In this document: piece after piece, positions 35,828-48,811 of the stretch
Position numbering within the stretch: the first letter of the stretch is position 1
Layout of the letters: every line of letters begins with the position of its first letter
Assembly: GCA_900239685.1 (NCBI GenBank)
Contig: OENT01000200.1
Span: forward strand, 1 to 64,000
Source of the DNA: Rotaria macrura
Taxonomy: Eukaryota; Rotifera; Eurotatoria; Philodinida; Philodinidae
Length of the DNA stretch: 64,000 nt
Direction: 5' to 3'
Program-made: the position numbers and the translations under genes
The notes under the pieces: model-generated
What the model was told of the DNA's origin: nothing
Seen by the model: the letters and a program-made list of their open reading frames with translations, nothing else
Databases searched by the model: none

Positions 35828-38800
35828 ATGGGAAACTGTCCAACATGTTCACTTGAGCAAGCAAACAAAAGTCTGGATCCACTGTGCCACGGAGAACGAA
35901 AATGGATAGTATTTCTTTCATCATCATTTTTGACGCTAGTTTTTGGATTGATGATTCTTCGTGTTTTCAGCGAAGGCCGACAATTATTTATTAAATGTCA
36001 TCGTATTAAGCAATCGGCAAAATATAGAAGTGTAAGTCAATCGAATGAAAGAATTTTATAATTTTAAAATTGACTTTGTGTGTATTTAATATCGGCATAG
36101 AGAAATATTATCGATACCGATGAAGCTGATTATGGTTATTGTAACTGGATGCATGCAATGAAACAATGGGGAAACTATATAATATCGGGCCAAACCAAAA
36201 TGGGCAAAACATTCGTTGGTATTTCAACTCATGTTTGCACTAAGTTTTTATCTCTTTCTTAGATTAGCGTCATTGTTGTCTGCACCGTTGCTTCGTTAAT
36301 CCTATACTGCCTAGATACAAGACGTAGCAGGTAAGTACAACGGACATAATAAAATTAGTTTTTTTTCTACACATTTTCGAATACAAGTATATTAAAAAGC
36401 CAGTTCTACTATTATTGTTAATAGAACCACTCGTGATTTACAATACATCGAGATTTTCGATTAAAGTAGTTCATAGTGACGAAATTAGATATTTTTTCTT
36501 CTAGTCAATATTGTAGTATTGGTAGAAAACAGTTCTACACATGAATTTAGATCCCTAGAATGTATTCTACCAGTATAGGCTTTGCTAGAATAGTGTGATT
36601 CCGATATATGCGTAGTCTTATGTTTCGGTAGTGAATACTAAACAAATGCAAGAAAGATCTTTCAGTTCACTTTCAATTGGCCTGAGAAACTTTTTTAAGG
36701 TGATTATTAACGCAGACTGGCTTCTGTCTACTCGATTTTAACAGGGAGAAGTTCGCTAGAAAAAATGCAGCAAAAATAATGATTGAATACTGGTCGAAAT
36801 TCTGTATCAATGAACATTGACTACTACTAGATAGTTTACTATGGCCGAACGTTTCAGTATACTTCGTATTCTCTACTGTAACGATATATCATAATGATCG
36901 GTGAAAGTGTCGACTACAGTTTTTAAATTGCTGTATCCATTAGTAAATTATACGGTGATCAAATATGAATCGATTTTTTAAATTATATTCTACCTAATGA
37001 TATGCTTATATCGACTAGAAATTTTCTAGTAGAAAATGTTGCATGCCTTAAAATATACTCGGGATGTGTTCAGAGTTAGTTTTTATGCTCAGTGAAAATC
37101 ATTCACGACTTTTACTTGTACATCAAAACTTTTCATTGTGAATTCAGAAGCTGTATGACACGTTGAACAGATAAACAAGAACTTTTTCACATGAAATTTG
37201 TTTCGAAACATCAAACCTAATGCTACTCGATTATACAATAACTACTATAGAACTATCACATTTAATGAACGTTGAATGAAATCTCTATTCATTTAAAATC
37301 TTCGATGGACATACGTATGTATCTCCTCATCTATTTAAAAAATCAAATATGACGGATTTAATAAAATTAATTATAAGACGTCTTGCACGATACATATGTA
37401 ATTCTGAACTTGTGTATATAGCCTTAAATGTGTTTATACATTGTGTAAAAAAAGTTGATCTGTTAGTACTGCCATTTGGAGGATCGTACAGTGAAAAAAC
37501 CTTTTGAGTAACCTGTTTAAATATGTTTGCTTTAAATGGGAGTATTGCATTCAAGTCAGAACAACTTCAATTTATGAGCATTTTCATTTCCATTGATGCT
37601 AGCAAATAGTTTCAACTTGTTAGAATTATATACCGTCATTGTCAAGTCTTATTCAGTAGGGTAGACTACTTGTAAGAATAAATAGCAGCATGATGTCGCC
37701 AAGAATCTCTTTCATGTGTCACTAGGAATAAATTCGTTGATAGATTAAGAACTACTGATTTAGAGACCTGCAGCCATACCCTACCCTACACCCTACCCTA
37801 GGATCGGGTAGAGCTAGGGTATCGTTTTAAAAACTGTAGGGTATTGCAGGGTAAACATTTCATTTTGTCAACCTGACCTGTTTACATACCCGACGTCGGA
37901 CAACATGTAGTATTGAACAATACCTTCTATTCATAGGGTGATAGTGAGAAAATAACTATTGAATAATTACTTTGTGTCATTCATTAATAAATGACATCAG
38001 CTGCTCATTTCCCTTTTTTTCCTTTGTCAATATTGTTTGTAATACTCGCGGTTCATGTAGTACTACTTTTCTCCTTTTCATATTATTTGTGATACGCTTT
38101 GTATACTATTATACATATTTGTAAAATTTAACATCATCTTTTCATAAATAAATATCCTAGTTAAGAATCACTTAATAAATCCACAGGAAGTCCTCGAAAA
38201 AAATGATATAGCCCCAGTGACTCCATGAGGACTCCCGTAGAAATTGCAAGGGGTTCCCGAATTTTCGATCGTAAGTAGAAAGGGAAAATCCCCGCGGAGA
38301 TTTATGAGAGTGTGCATGTGTAAATTCACCATTTTCTTTCGTATCTATAAGAATTTAAGTGAACATGAAGTTTGAAAAGAAATATTCATTTATTTTTAAA
38401 AGTGAATTTTTTTTATGTGATAAAAATCATTAGGACTTCTACCTGAGCTCTATCATTGATAACTCATATTATAGACATGAATTAGTATTCGACCAGCAGT
38501 ATTTATCCACTGATACTAGGCTTGTTGAAAGGATTAAGTAGAAAATCCTTTTAAAAACATGGTAGATTTTCCCGAAAAACCAATTTTGACTCAAAATACA
38601 TGTACAAAAAATCATTGCCATAAAGTAAATAAGTGGATTTTAGGGCATATTTAAGGTATTTCTTCAGAAATCTCTAAACTCATTTTGTAATGCCTGTCAA
38701 TTTTTCTCAGAATTTACGGATTGTTTTTTGGAAAGTCGACTAGCAAGAGAATGAAATTGACACATATTATCGGGCACTGTCATCCGTGAGGCTCTCACAA

Positions 38801-41800
38801 GTCACTTAAACAATCACCCCCTTTATACTCCCTAGGGATCCCCTGTAAACTCCCTTATAAATTTACAGCGACTCGCTGCCGTGATTCCTGGAGATCTTAT
38901 TTTAGCAGAATCCCTGAGGATTCAGTACGGAATTCTTGACTAGTGTACACTGAAGTCATGCACGGTATGCAATTTTTGTAATTTTTAAATTTAGTAGGGT
39001 AGGGTAGTGCTATGGTATAAAAAAAATGTAGGGTAGGGTAGAGTAACGAAACTCATACCCTAGCAGGACTCTATAGACTGATTAATTTTATACAAAGTAC
39101 TCTGCCATTGCATATTCCTCAGTCATTGAATTTCATGTTAGATAATCTCGACAGTACATTATTTGAGGAATAAGAAACCGACTAACAATTCCATATGACA
39201 TTTTGAATTCAATAATGCACGTTTGCTTTCACCTTTGAGACATAAATTGATTTAGAGATAGTAAATCCGATGATTGAGATTTACATGAACTAATAAGTTG
39301 ACAGTTTTATAAGCAATAGAAATGAAGATTATCAGTCTTTTTAATAGCCGTCCACTTATAGTTTTATTCCAACTAAATAGTTACATCGAATCGTGTACAA
39401 TCTTCCAGAACTCAATAAGCATGCAGATTGATTTCAGTCTCAACGCTATTTTTCTGGTTTATTTCATTCTTCGAGTGAGCGTTAAGAATTTTCATTTGAT
39501 TTATATTTTTCTACATCTATACTAGTTTATTGCTGCACACAACAAAGAAAGGTTTTGGTTGAGTTTACACTCTCTCGTCGACATCTTTACTATTCCACCT
39601 TCTTTTATGGCTCTCTATCTCAACAGAAGCTGGATAGGTACTTAATACTGAGATGAAGTATTTCTATTTATTTTTTCACATAGGATTTCGCTTTCTGCGA
39701 TCGCTTACCATGATGAATATTTCTGACATTTTACAATATATGGGTGTGATCGATAATTCTCGTGCGATTCGAATTACTCAACTAGCATCGAGATTCGTTG
39801 CTGTTTGGTTTGCTGCTGCTGGTTTAGTGCATTTGGTTGAAAATTCAGGCGATTTTTTTTGTAATTTTTGTAATGCGCAAGAACTAGATATTTTTAATGC
39901 TGTGTATTTCATGATTGTCACGATGACAACTGTGAGTTAATATACAAAAATAGTATTATGATATGGGAGGTCAATATTTTTGTTATCGACTTTAGGTTGG
40001 CTACGGTGATGTTTCGTGCAGAACTTATCTCGGCAAATGCTTTGTACTCCTGTTTCTCATAGGAGGATTGGTAAGTATTTATCTAATTATTATCTAATCA
40101 AACGTTGAGTATGAAAATGAAGGCACTATTCGCAACGATGATTCCGGAATTTTCCATTCTATTCGGTTCAAAGAGTACGCATGGTGGCCGATATAAGATA
40201 GTCAAAGGCAAACGGTAAGTTTTAAACAGAATTTCTTATCTGTTGTGAACAGACTAGTTTTCTAGTCATGTTATTATCTGTGGTCATATCACACCGCATT
40301 CATTGGCGCCATTTCTTCACGATTTCCTTCATCAAAGTCGCAATAAAGAGACAAAACAGGATGTGCTCATCATCGACAAAAATGTGCCAGGAATGGAAAT
40401 GGAAGCCCTACTCAAACGCTATTACACAAAAGTTCACTATTTCGTTGGTAGTATTATGAATATAGCGGATTTGCAACGCATGCAAGTTAGTTGTTTGAAA
40501 TAGAATGAACGTCAAAATACAAATCAGTTTTAATTCAATCATTAGGTTTTATTAAAATCGTCTAAAACATAGGCACACCAGTTTTACTCAATAATTTCGT
40601 TACTAGCAACTAAAACGAATAGAATCTTCGTTATAGTATGTCGATTAATGAGAGCCTAAAAATGAGATTTGACAAATCGATAATGCTCACTCATAACTTT
40701 TCTCTGATCGGTTAAAAATACTTACTTGGAAAATGTGAGCATTAGTGTAAGAAAAAGATTTCTAGATACCTGTGACGGAACAGCAATGTTGAAAACTACT
40801 TGATTGTCGCATGATTTTTAGTTCATATTTTAATCAATAATAGTGAAGGTCGCTCTTCTCACAATTTATTGCGTTTTTAGGCGAACAAAAGTGGACATCT
40901 AATAAAACTAGACATGCGCAGTGTCCGGTTACTCATTCACGAGTGGTTATAAATTTGAACAAAGAGAACGAGCATCCATCGCACAGTAAATGACGAATCG
41001 TGATCTGCTCCAGTTGAATATTTCAGTTTTTGTGTTTTCTTGCATAATTACGGGCAAAGGATCTGTTCTTGACTCTTAATGTTCAGTTTAATTTGTTGAT
41101 ATTGCACCGTTAGCTCAGTGATACTCATCGATTATATTTTTCCTCATGTTTTAATTATATTTTATATACAATCTATAGTTCCTATATCAACATTATGTTA
41201 AACACAATCAATAGAACGAAAACAGTCGTTTGGTACACTCTAAAAAAATAGGCTTTTTACCCAACCCCCGAAAAAGGTTTGGTAGATTTGAAAAAGCTTG
41301 TAAACGCAATCAAATGCTCAAAAAACGATTTTTCAATTCTACGAAACCTTTAAAGGTGTTCTTCCCCTGGGCAAACGGGAAGAATCTTTTTTAAGTTGCG
41401 TAGAGCAAAAATAGGTTTTGTAGAAAAAAGACAAAACCTTTAAGGTTTCGTATTAAATTCTAACAGCTTCTTACTGAACATTCATCGTTTCGCACTAAAC
41501 CAGTAGAATTAAAACATCGATTTTTGAGCATTTGATTGCATTTGCAAGCTTTTTCGAATCTACCAAACCTTTTTCGGGGGTTGGGTAAAAAGCTTATATT
41601 TTTAGAGTGTACATAATGCATACTTGCTCGTTTTGTTGTATTGATCTTTCTTGTAATCTTATAGGACTGGACTATGAAAAATATCCACATAACTTTTATT
41701 TGTAAATGATACTTGCATACTTCACCCAACCCAAGGCGAACACTCATGTACTTGACGTATTTAAGCTGAGACAAATAATAGAAGTATACGAAGGATGGTT

Positions 41801-44800
41801 AGATTCGATCATAATTTCTGTATGTTTCTTACCGAACATCCAGTCAATAAAGTGATGGGATAAACATCTATGTATCGTGAAATATCGAATGATTTAATTG
41901 AATACAATTTAGCTCTGAGATTTTCAAAGTGCACTATTCACAAAAATGAAATATAACTTATATCACTTTCTCTCATGGTAGGACGACTTGTTTCATTGTT
42001 GTCGATGTCCAGGAAACGTATTTTCCATCGAAGAAGCATGCTAAAACCGAAATAAACTGAAACTAAATAGTTAAAACTGAAAAATCCATGAAAATAATTG
42101 TAGTCACACATCGTTAAACTATTCATATCAATTTTTAGGTAAACAAAAATTGTATTATAGCATAGAGATATCAGAGATATCTTTCAAATAAATGATTTTA
42201 CAGCCTGATATATTTTCAAGGAATATAATAGAAGACAATTTTTTTATTCTTTTTTTTCTTCATAGATTCGTAACTTTAGTATTACGAAAAGTATATAAGC
42301 ATATAAATTTATAGACAAATACTTGATAAACACTTTGATGTTACTAGAACCAATAAAATTGTGATTTCGAACATTGAATATGACCAGACATATGCATATA
42401 GTCCTATTGATTAATTGAATACATGACGGATCTTTTGAAATAGCCCATTTACATTTCTCCAGTTAATTACAATAACATACTTGACATATACGAACTGATC
42501 TGTTAATATCACTGCCAAAACTATGTTTTCTTTTTGATCTCACTCTATCTTGAGACGAATCCTTTTTTTCATGTTCTAAGGTCGATAAGGCAGCGGCTTG
42601 TTTGATCATTGCTAATAAAGAATGTCCAGATTCGGATAGTGATGACTCGGCAAATATGATGAGAGTAATCAGCTTGAAAAGCTTCAACCAACGCATCCGA
42701 ATACTCCTACAATTGCTTGAATGCTGCAATAAGGTATGATAGATCTTTTGCAGAAATACTAATGATTAATATCGTTTTAGATGAATGTTGTTTCCATACC
42801 AGGTTGGAATGCGGACGAAGATGAAATAATTTGTGTCACTGAACTGAAACTTGGTCTTATTGGTATGTCATGTGTTGTACCCGGATTTTCCACAATGGTA
42901 TCAAATAACATTTGCTCCTTTTTTTGTCTACTACTATTTGATTTATGACAGATGACAAACATTTTTCGAATATCGTCTTATAGTGCTCAAGCAATGCAGC
43001 GAAAGGTAAGTTTCAGGAGATAGCTTACAAATCATGCATAGATTCATCGACATGGATTGTTATTAACAGTGCTCTTTTTATGATTCGAAATTCGAATGAC
43101 TTCAAGTACTTTTCAATAATCAGTAGATTTCCCGTATTACTTCTAGTTTTGATTTCGAAAAAAAATGATTCTTCTAGAATGTTTTTGTACTGTTAAGAAC
43201 TTCATTGATAGACAGAAATTTAGTTTAAAATGTTTTTAATAGATATTAATTTAGTTAAATAGTCCAGTCTATTTTGTGTTCAGGATTGTTAAACCTTAAA
43301 TATTACTCGTTTTAAATTTTCTTTAGTCTCAAGAAACCCTTCCCTGAAAGAAACAGAAGCTTGATCAGCATCATACGTAGGCATCTACATACTCCCTCAT
43401 CGATGAAAATATATCAGTGATTAAGAGGATCTGATAGATCTTCATGTCTTAGACAAATGGCATATTTTAACTGTTCCAGAAAATAAACTTCGTCAAAATT
43501 ATTTTGCGTTATCTTAGGAATCATTCAAAATGTAATTTATATCTTTTATTCTATCAACTTAAAACAGGATCGAGACATACGCATATAAAAGTACAATCTT
43601 CATCTGAGATTTCATTGTCTGCGTCAACTAATAATCGGAATAGACTCTATAATCATGAGTAATATATTTGTGTCACTTATATATAGAGATACCAATGCTC
43701 ATGTTCGTTCATAAACAAAGGTATTTTTATTCAACATGGACAAACGAGAGTTATGAAGATTTAAGATGGTCTCTAGAAATATATACGCAAACAGATTTAT
43801 TCGAACTCGCGTGTTTGGCGAATGCTGTGAAGTATTTCAATGGTTGAAAAGCAATTAAGTGTCAGTTTATCTTACGCATGAATACGCTTCATCAATGATC
43901 CGTGTATTCAGAGAGTGAATGCTAAGTACAGAATGATACGTGCATGATGTTTTGTTGAACTCTCCAGGGCTATCTAAAATACGGAAGTGAACAAATAGCT
44001 TACTGAATCAAATCTATAACAATAAAGAGTAGATGGAACGATGTAATTCTACAGAAGTATCATTTATGAAAGTGTTGCATAAGTCTTTAGAAAAATTGTC
44101 ATATAAAATTTGAACGATGACATGAAGTATTTAGAATATTATTTACATACAGATCTACAAATCTCTTAGCTGACTTCCAGGTTTTCACTATTTCAATTTA
44201 TGCGTTGACTAACTAGAATACCAATATTGAATACTATGGCTAGCTTGCAGAAAATATAATCGTATACTTTTATCTAAAAGTTACCGATTCCTAAAAAATC
44301 GTTTGATGCTAAACACAGTTGAACATAGAACATGATCTGAACTCACATATGTACTCTACTTATGTTGTTTCGTTAAAAAAACAATGCTTGCCAAATTTAT
44401 CTATCATTCTAGTCTAATGGTTCCGGTTTTTGGACTAATCGAAAGTCATACGATTTTGTACGTGTTGATTTGTTGCATGAGGTTTTGTTGATAATTGAGT
44501 CAGTGGTATATTTTAGACACAAAATTGGGCGTGGCGTGATTTGTACCATCGAGGTGCTAGTATGGAAATGAATCTCGAAGAAATGTCTCCATCATTCTAT
44601 GGAAAGACTTATACCGAGAGTGCTCTGTATGTGCCTTTTCTTTCATGATCATTCTATTTTAATTTTATAGTATATGTTTTAAACTTCGCGTCATGCTTTT
44701 GGCTATTGAAATGAGAGTAACTGATGAACATGATCAAATGCGCATGGCAGTGGAAACTGTACCATGTGATAAATGTGTCATTCGTCGTGGATGCCGGGCA

Positions 44801-47800
44801 TTTGTTGTAGGAATATCTCGTGAGGATGCTAATCGGTTCGTTAGTTAGTTTTTCGGAAAATAGATAACTATTTCTTGGTTTCGTTTTGTAGAGTAAAATA
44901 CTATTGTTCGACTTGTTATCCGATACTTGACAAGTTGACAGAGTCACAACTGAAAAACATGCGACAATGTTCTCATAGTAGGTCGACATCGATGATTGTT
45001 GTAATTAATTTATCAATGTATGTTAGTAGCACTAGAAACTGATGATACATACGATGAGGAATCTTTGATTCTTAACCGTTCGTCCAGTGTCCAACAAAAT
45101 GAACCTACTATTATGTAAGTTATTGGATTGTCTATAAGTTGCATATGCCTTTCTTTTTCTATGTTTATCTCATTCTCTTGTATGTATTGTGTATTCTAGT
45201 CATATGTCAAATACCGATATCACTCAGCCTCTACTTTCACCAAGATTTGATCGAAGAGAATCTGTATGCATGCGTCGTAATGAAGTGTATGTTATAGTCT
45301 GTCGTTTTATGTTAAATTAATAAGTTCATCATTGTAAAACTAACAATAGAATTTAGCCAGAATGTCAGAAAAGTCACGCACTATGATTACACTGCTTAGA
45401 ATATTATTCAATTATTAATATATCTTAACGGTATTCATTTTGCTTAATTAATGATTGCTTTTCTATCTTATTTTTGGCTTTCAAATAGCATGCGTATTAT
45501 GTATATCGAAATTCTAGTCAATTTCTGTTTATAGATTGTTTCAGGAGGCTGTTTCAAGTTTCGATTCCACCGGAATGTTTTATTTTACGCCATCGCGGTG
45601 CATCGAAGATGTGATCCTTGTATGGATAATTATTCACATGAATATCAGCATAAGACAGTGCACTAATTTTCGGTTCTACTTTTTAAGGATGCTAATCTTC
45701 TTCGAAGCAATCGAATCTCAGCTCGTGGAAAGCGCTTTGTACCAAACCAAGCAACAACTTCAAAGCATCCTCTTCATTTTACAGATCGTAAGTATAATTG
45801 TGAATAGGGGAGAATCTGAAAGTTCGCATGAATAGTATTTGAGAAAAAAGGTTTTCAATTGACATCTCTCCAGTTTGATCTAATAAGACTATTATTTTAT
45901 GGAAAATCATTTCCAGATTCATAAAAACTCAACTAAGAAAAAGAAATGACAAAAGAAGAATCTCCTTCTAAATTTCTACTCGCTATACCGGGCAGAGAAG
46001 CCTTATACTCAGTATCTCAAGTAGTGGGCAGGACATCTTCGATTATGTAGTTTAGATTTGGTAAGAATTATTACGTTGCAGTCAGATAGTGGCGTAGATG
46101 AGTATGACTTTTTGACATGACCGTTTTTTATGAATAATTTGATGTACTTCTTGTACAATAATTTTTACTTCTCTGAGAAAGCTCTTTAAAATAGTGTGAT
46201 CGTTCTCTTAGATGTGATCGTATGTGTCCACGCCGATCAAGCATCTTCGACCATTGGTCTCAGAAATCTGGTTATGCCTCTTCGTGCAAGCTCATTCGAT
46301 CGCCATGAATTGCCAACCATCATTTTTGTCACCGAACTCGACTACATCCGAAAAGAATGGGATATGCTATCAACATTTCCTGATATTTACATTCTCAATG
46401 TGAGATACTTTTAAGTTAAGGAGGAAATGACAGAGTTCTGGACTGAACCCAAATTATTTCAGATTATATCTGTAGAAGAGTAAAGGCTCGACTCAAAAAA
46501 GGAATAAATCTTATAAGTCCAGAACTGCAATTATTTCCTTCAAAGATGTTTCTGATTCTCGAAAGGCAGAAGTTTTAACATGATAGACGAAATTTCATAG
46601 GGCTCGTCAACAAATCCATACAATTTAAAACTTGTTTCTATCCAAAGTTGTCGTCAGTGTGTTATTATGTCTGCATTGAATGGTGGAAATGTGGACCAGT
46701 ATTTAGTTGATAAATCATCAGTCTTGTCTGCTCTTACTATTCGACAAATCGAGATGAAATCAGCTGGATTCATCTCAGCTCTCAGTTTGACACGAAAAAG
46801 TAGGGTTGGTTCTGGTTTGACTGAAATCAAGTGGAAACATCACAATCGAATTCGCACGCTCACTATGCTGAGTAACAAACACATTCTTATATCGGGAGTA
46901 TATGAAATGTTATTTCTGTTGTAGCAATAGATTCGAATGTTCAGTATGTTGAACAAGGTATAGTAGCCAGCTTTTCCTAGCTTCCCTTACTATATTGTAA
47001 AGTTTTAGGACATGCTGACGAAGAAGATCTACAATTCTTTTTAACTACTCCATTTGCATCGGGTAACAATAATGCTCAAGTTGCTTCGTCTTTTAAAAAT
47101 GTTTTACGATTGTCTTTTGGAAGGTGTTGCTTTCGCTGACAGTGTACTTGACTGTCTGCTTAGTTGTGTAAGTATAATTTGCTTCCATACCGATATTTGA
47201 TGCTCTATTCAAATATCGGAAGTTTTCTGTATGATAAATACTCCATTTTCATTAGCTTTTGATTTGTTAAATATTTATGCAACATATGTACGAACTATAG
47301 GTGCATCAGAAAATGTAAACGAACAAGAGTTGTATCGTAGGATTGACTTTATTGTTCTTTCGTCAGTTCGACTCAATCGAGGATTTTCCAGTAGGGAGAA
47401 AGAAACTGCTCTTTCTTGAAAATTGATTCATACTATGAATTGTGTAAGTATAGTTCGTCTTCAAAATCTGAAAGATGTCTAATTTGGTACTACTGTTACA
47501 GTCTTGAAACAAAAGTATTTCAATATAAGCCATTCAAAATAGCGATGTTTATTAAGTGAACGTTAAAATTAGAGTACCTCAATGCTGAGTTTGAAAATAT
47601 CATGTCAATTGAAGCCAGAAATTCTTACACTCAGTAAACTCTTACATGAATGAACATCATTCATGCAGTGCGTAAATTTTCTTTAGAACAATAGGCGTCA
47701 TTCATGCGCTAGTTCATGTCGATCTATAAATCAAATACGTACGTTGCGAATTTTTCAATTTCAAAGTGTGATATTTTGACCTGTCTATTGACGGGATACT

Positions 47801-48611
47801 TATCCAAACTGAAAAGTGATATATTTAAATATTAGAAAGGGTGTTAATTAATGAATATTTAACTTTTTCTCTTATATTTTATTCGAGTGTCTAGCTTTAT
47901 CATACTATAGGGTTCAACAATTCCTTTAGCATAAAAATCGATCATTTTTGTACCTCTCATTAATTAAAAGAAGAATGCTATTACTTGTCGGTGTATTCCA
48001 CAATGAGTCTACATATGATTCTTCGTAGGCTTATTATAATGACAATGCAGTCAAACTTCTTCGAAACATGTTAATGGGTGGTATCGATCTACAATTGGAC
48101 GAAATTCTAGCTGAAGGAAAGGGTTTCGTTCAGTGCGAAACACCAGACATACTTCGAAAACGAAATCGAGCAAGAGTAGCCGTACTTGAAATTCGTGAAC
48201 TCATCCCAGATATCGATTCAAGAGTAAGCTATCTATTATTTCTTGAAAACCTTACAAGATATTTGTTTTGTTTTAGTCAGAACCAATCACATTCAATACG
48301 CTTTTCTGTGAATCACTCGAGCGGCATTGTATGGTTGTTATGGGTATTTACCGCCTGCTAGATGTACTCCTACAACTAGATCCAAGTTCTCACAATAATA
48401 GATCAGCCGTTGGCTCAAAACGTATAGTAATTTACTTTCCACCATACGACTATCACATGCATTCATCAGATATGGTCTGTTCTTTCGACTTTTAGCAATT
48501 ATTATTCACATCAATTTTCTTTACCTTGTGTAGGTTTATGTCATGCATCATTCGCATCTTAAAGCAGCTTCAGACTCTTCAAAGAATAAGACACTTCGTG
48601 TTAATACCTAG
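35828..48611 (+). CDS. slo: BK-type (Slowpoke) large-conductance K+ channel alpha subunit, 27 exons
   Basis: Exons read by splice signal, phase and homology: 35828-36031, 36101-36214, 36263-36330, 39381-39474, 39526-39637, 39684-39931, 39996-40070, 40123-40214, 40266-40485, 42581-42733, 42781-42897, 42952-43005, 44517-44626, 44671-44835, 44892-44977, 45027-45114, 45200-45286, 45535-45619, 45688-45787, 46212-46399, 46601-46871, 46925-46957, 47009-47062, 47124-47167, 48029-48223, 48277-48474, 48534-48611. They sum to 3,333 nt (1,110 residues), close to normal Slo1 length. Visible parts are S0 (exon 1), S1, S2 ([11 protein letters not shown]), S3 ([11 protein letters not shown]), S4 ([11 protein letters not shown]), HLVENSGD, filter TVGYGD (280-285), S6 with GG hinge, RCK1 ([27 protein letters not shown]) and RCK2 ([35 protein letters not shown]). 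The protein forms K+-selective tetramers in the plasma membrane. Several sensor residues differ from the norm (see findings). The exon 2 donor is weak. AATAAA motifs follow about 130 bases after the stop. Confidence 0.9.
36331..39380 (+). other. 3.05-kb Slo intron 3
   Basis: It lies between AGCAG|GTAAGT (S1 exon) and AACTAAATAG|TTACATC (S2 exon); phase 2 to phase 2 restores a Ser codon. It holds the TAGGGT-rich element at 37.77-39.07 kb. A 75-residue minus-strand frame at 37327-37554 has no recognised motif and is probably chance. Confidence 0.65.
37766..39075. mobile_element. Element with TACCCTA arrays at the ends, inside a Slo intron
   Basis: The left end (about 37766-37860) has five or more TACCCTA/TAGGGTA words, beginning CCTGCAGCCATACCCTACC. 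The right end (about 38994-39072) has GTAGGGTAGGGTAG twice, ending TACCCTAGCAGG, so the CCTGC termini face each other. Between them, about 38180-38940, lies a second, more GC-rich pair of loosely inverted stretches (AGTCCTCG, CCCCGCGG, CCCTAGGGATCCCC) that may be a nested element. No coding frame or target duplication is visible. Confidence 0.4.
40486..42580 (+). other. 2.1-kb Slo intron 9
   Basis: It lies between CGCATGCAA|GTTAGT and GTTCTAAG|GTCGATAAG, both phase 0. It contains a palindromic MITE at 41234-41611 and otherwise AT-rich DNA without recognised features. Further long Slo introns at 43006-44516 and 47168-48028 also show nothing recognisable; a 62-residue frame at 47231-47419 matches no part of the channel. 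Confidence 0.6.
41234..41611. mobile_element. Palindromic TA-flanked MITE, copy 1
   Basis: The inverted ends start TACACTCTAAAAA and continue for about 105 bases with few mismatches (CTTTTTACCCAACCCCCG, AAAAAGGTTTGGTAGATT, GCAATCAAATGCTCAAAAA). The element is bounded by TA, as expected for a Tc1/mariner-type target. A central 165-base spacer contains CCTTTAAAGG and CCTTTAAGG words. It is colinear with the element at 56.67 kb. It lies in a Slo intron in a region free of exons. Confidence 0.65.
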
Positions 48612-48811
48612 ATCGAACTCTTCACTTATCCAATAGACTCAATAGGTTTCTTTATGGGTTTGACTTTGTTTTATTAACTCATTAAAGACTGATATTCCAG
48701 CAAACATTAAATACAAAACTACTGAATCCATACGCTGTAGTGAAAATAAAGAATTATGAGGAAATAAAAACTAAAGCAAAAAATAACGTTCATCGACATG
48801 GAAAGTCGATT
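48612..48811. other. Slo 3' flank
   Basis: About 200 AT-rich bases with AATAAA motifs (GAAAATAAAG and GGAAATAAAA near 48.75-48.77 kb) that are plausible polyadenylation signals for the channel gene. Confidence 0.45.

Noticed and set aside
42463-42962. Minus-strand frames of 61-88 residues at 42.5-42.96 kb
   Set aside because: They lie opposite Slo exons 10-12, whose plus-strand reading matches the RCK1 domain.
47231-47419. 62-residue frame within a Slo intron as a possible extra exon
   Set aside because: It matches no Slo segment, and the flanking exons (LLSC then AYYND) join correctly in phase 0 without it.
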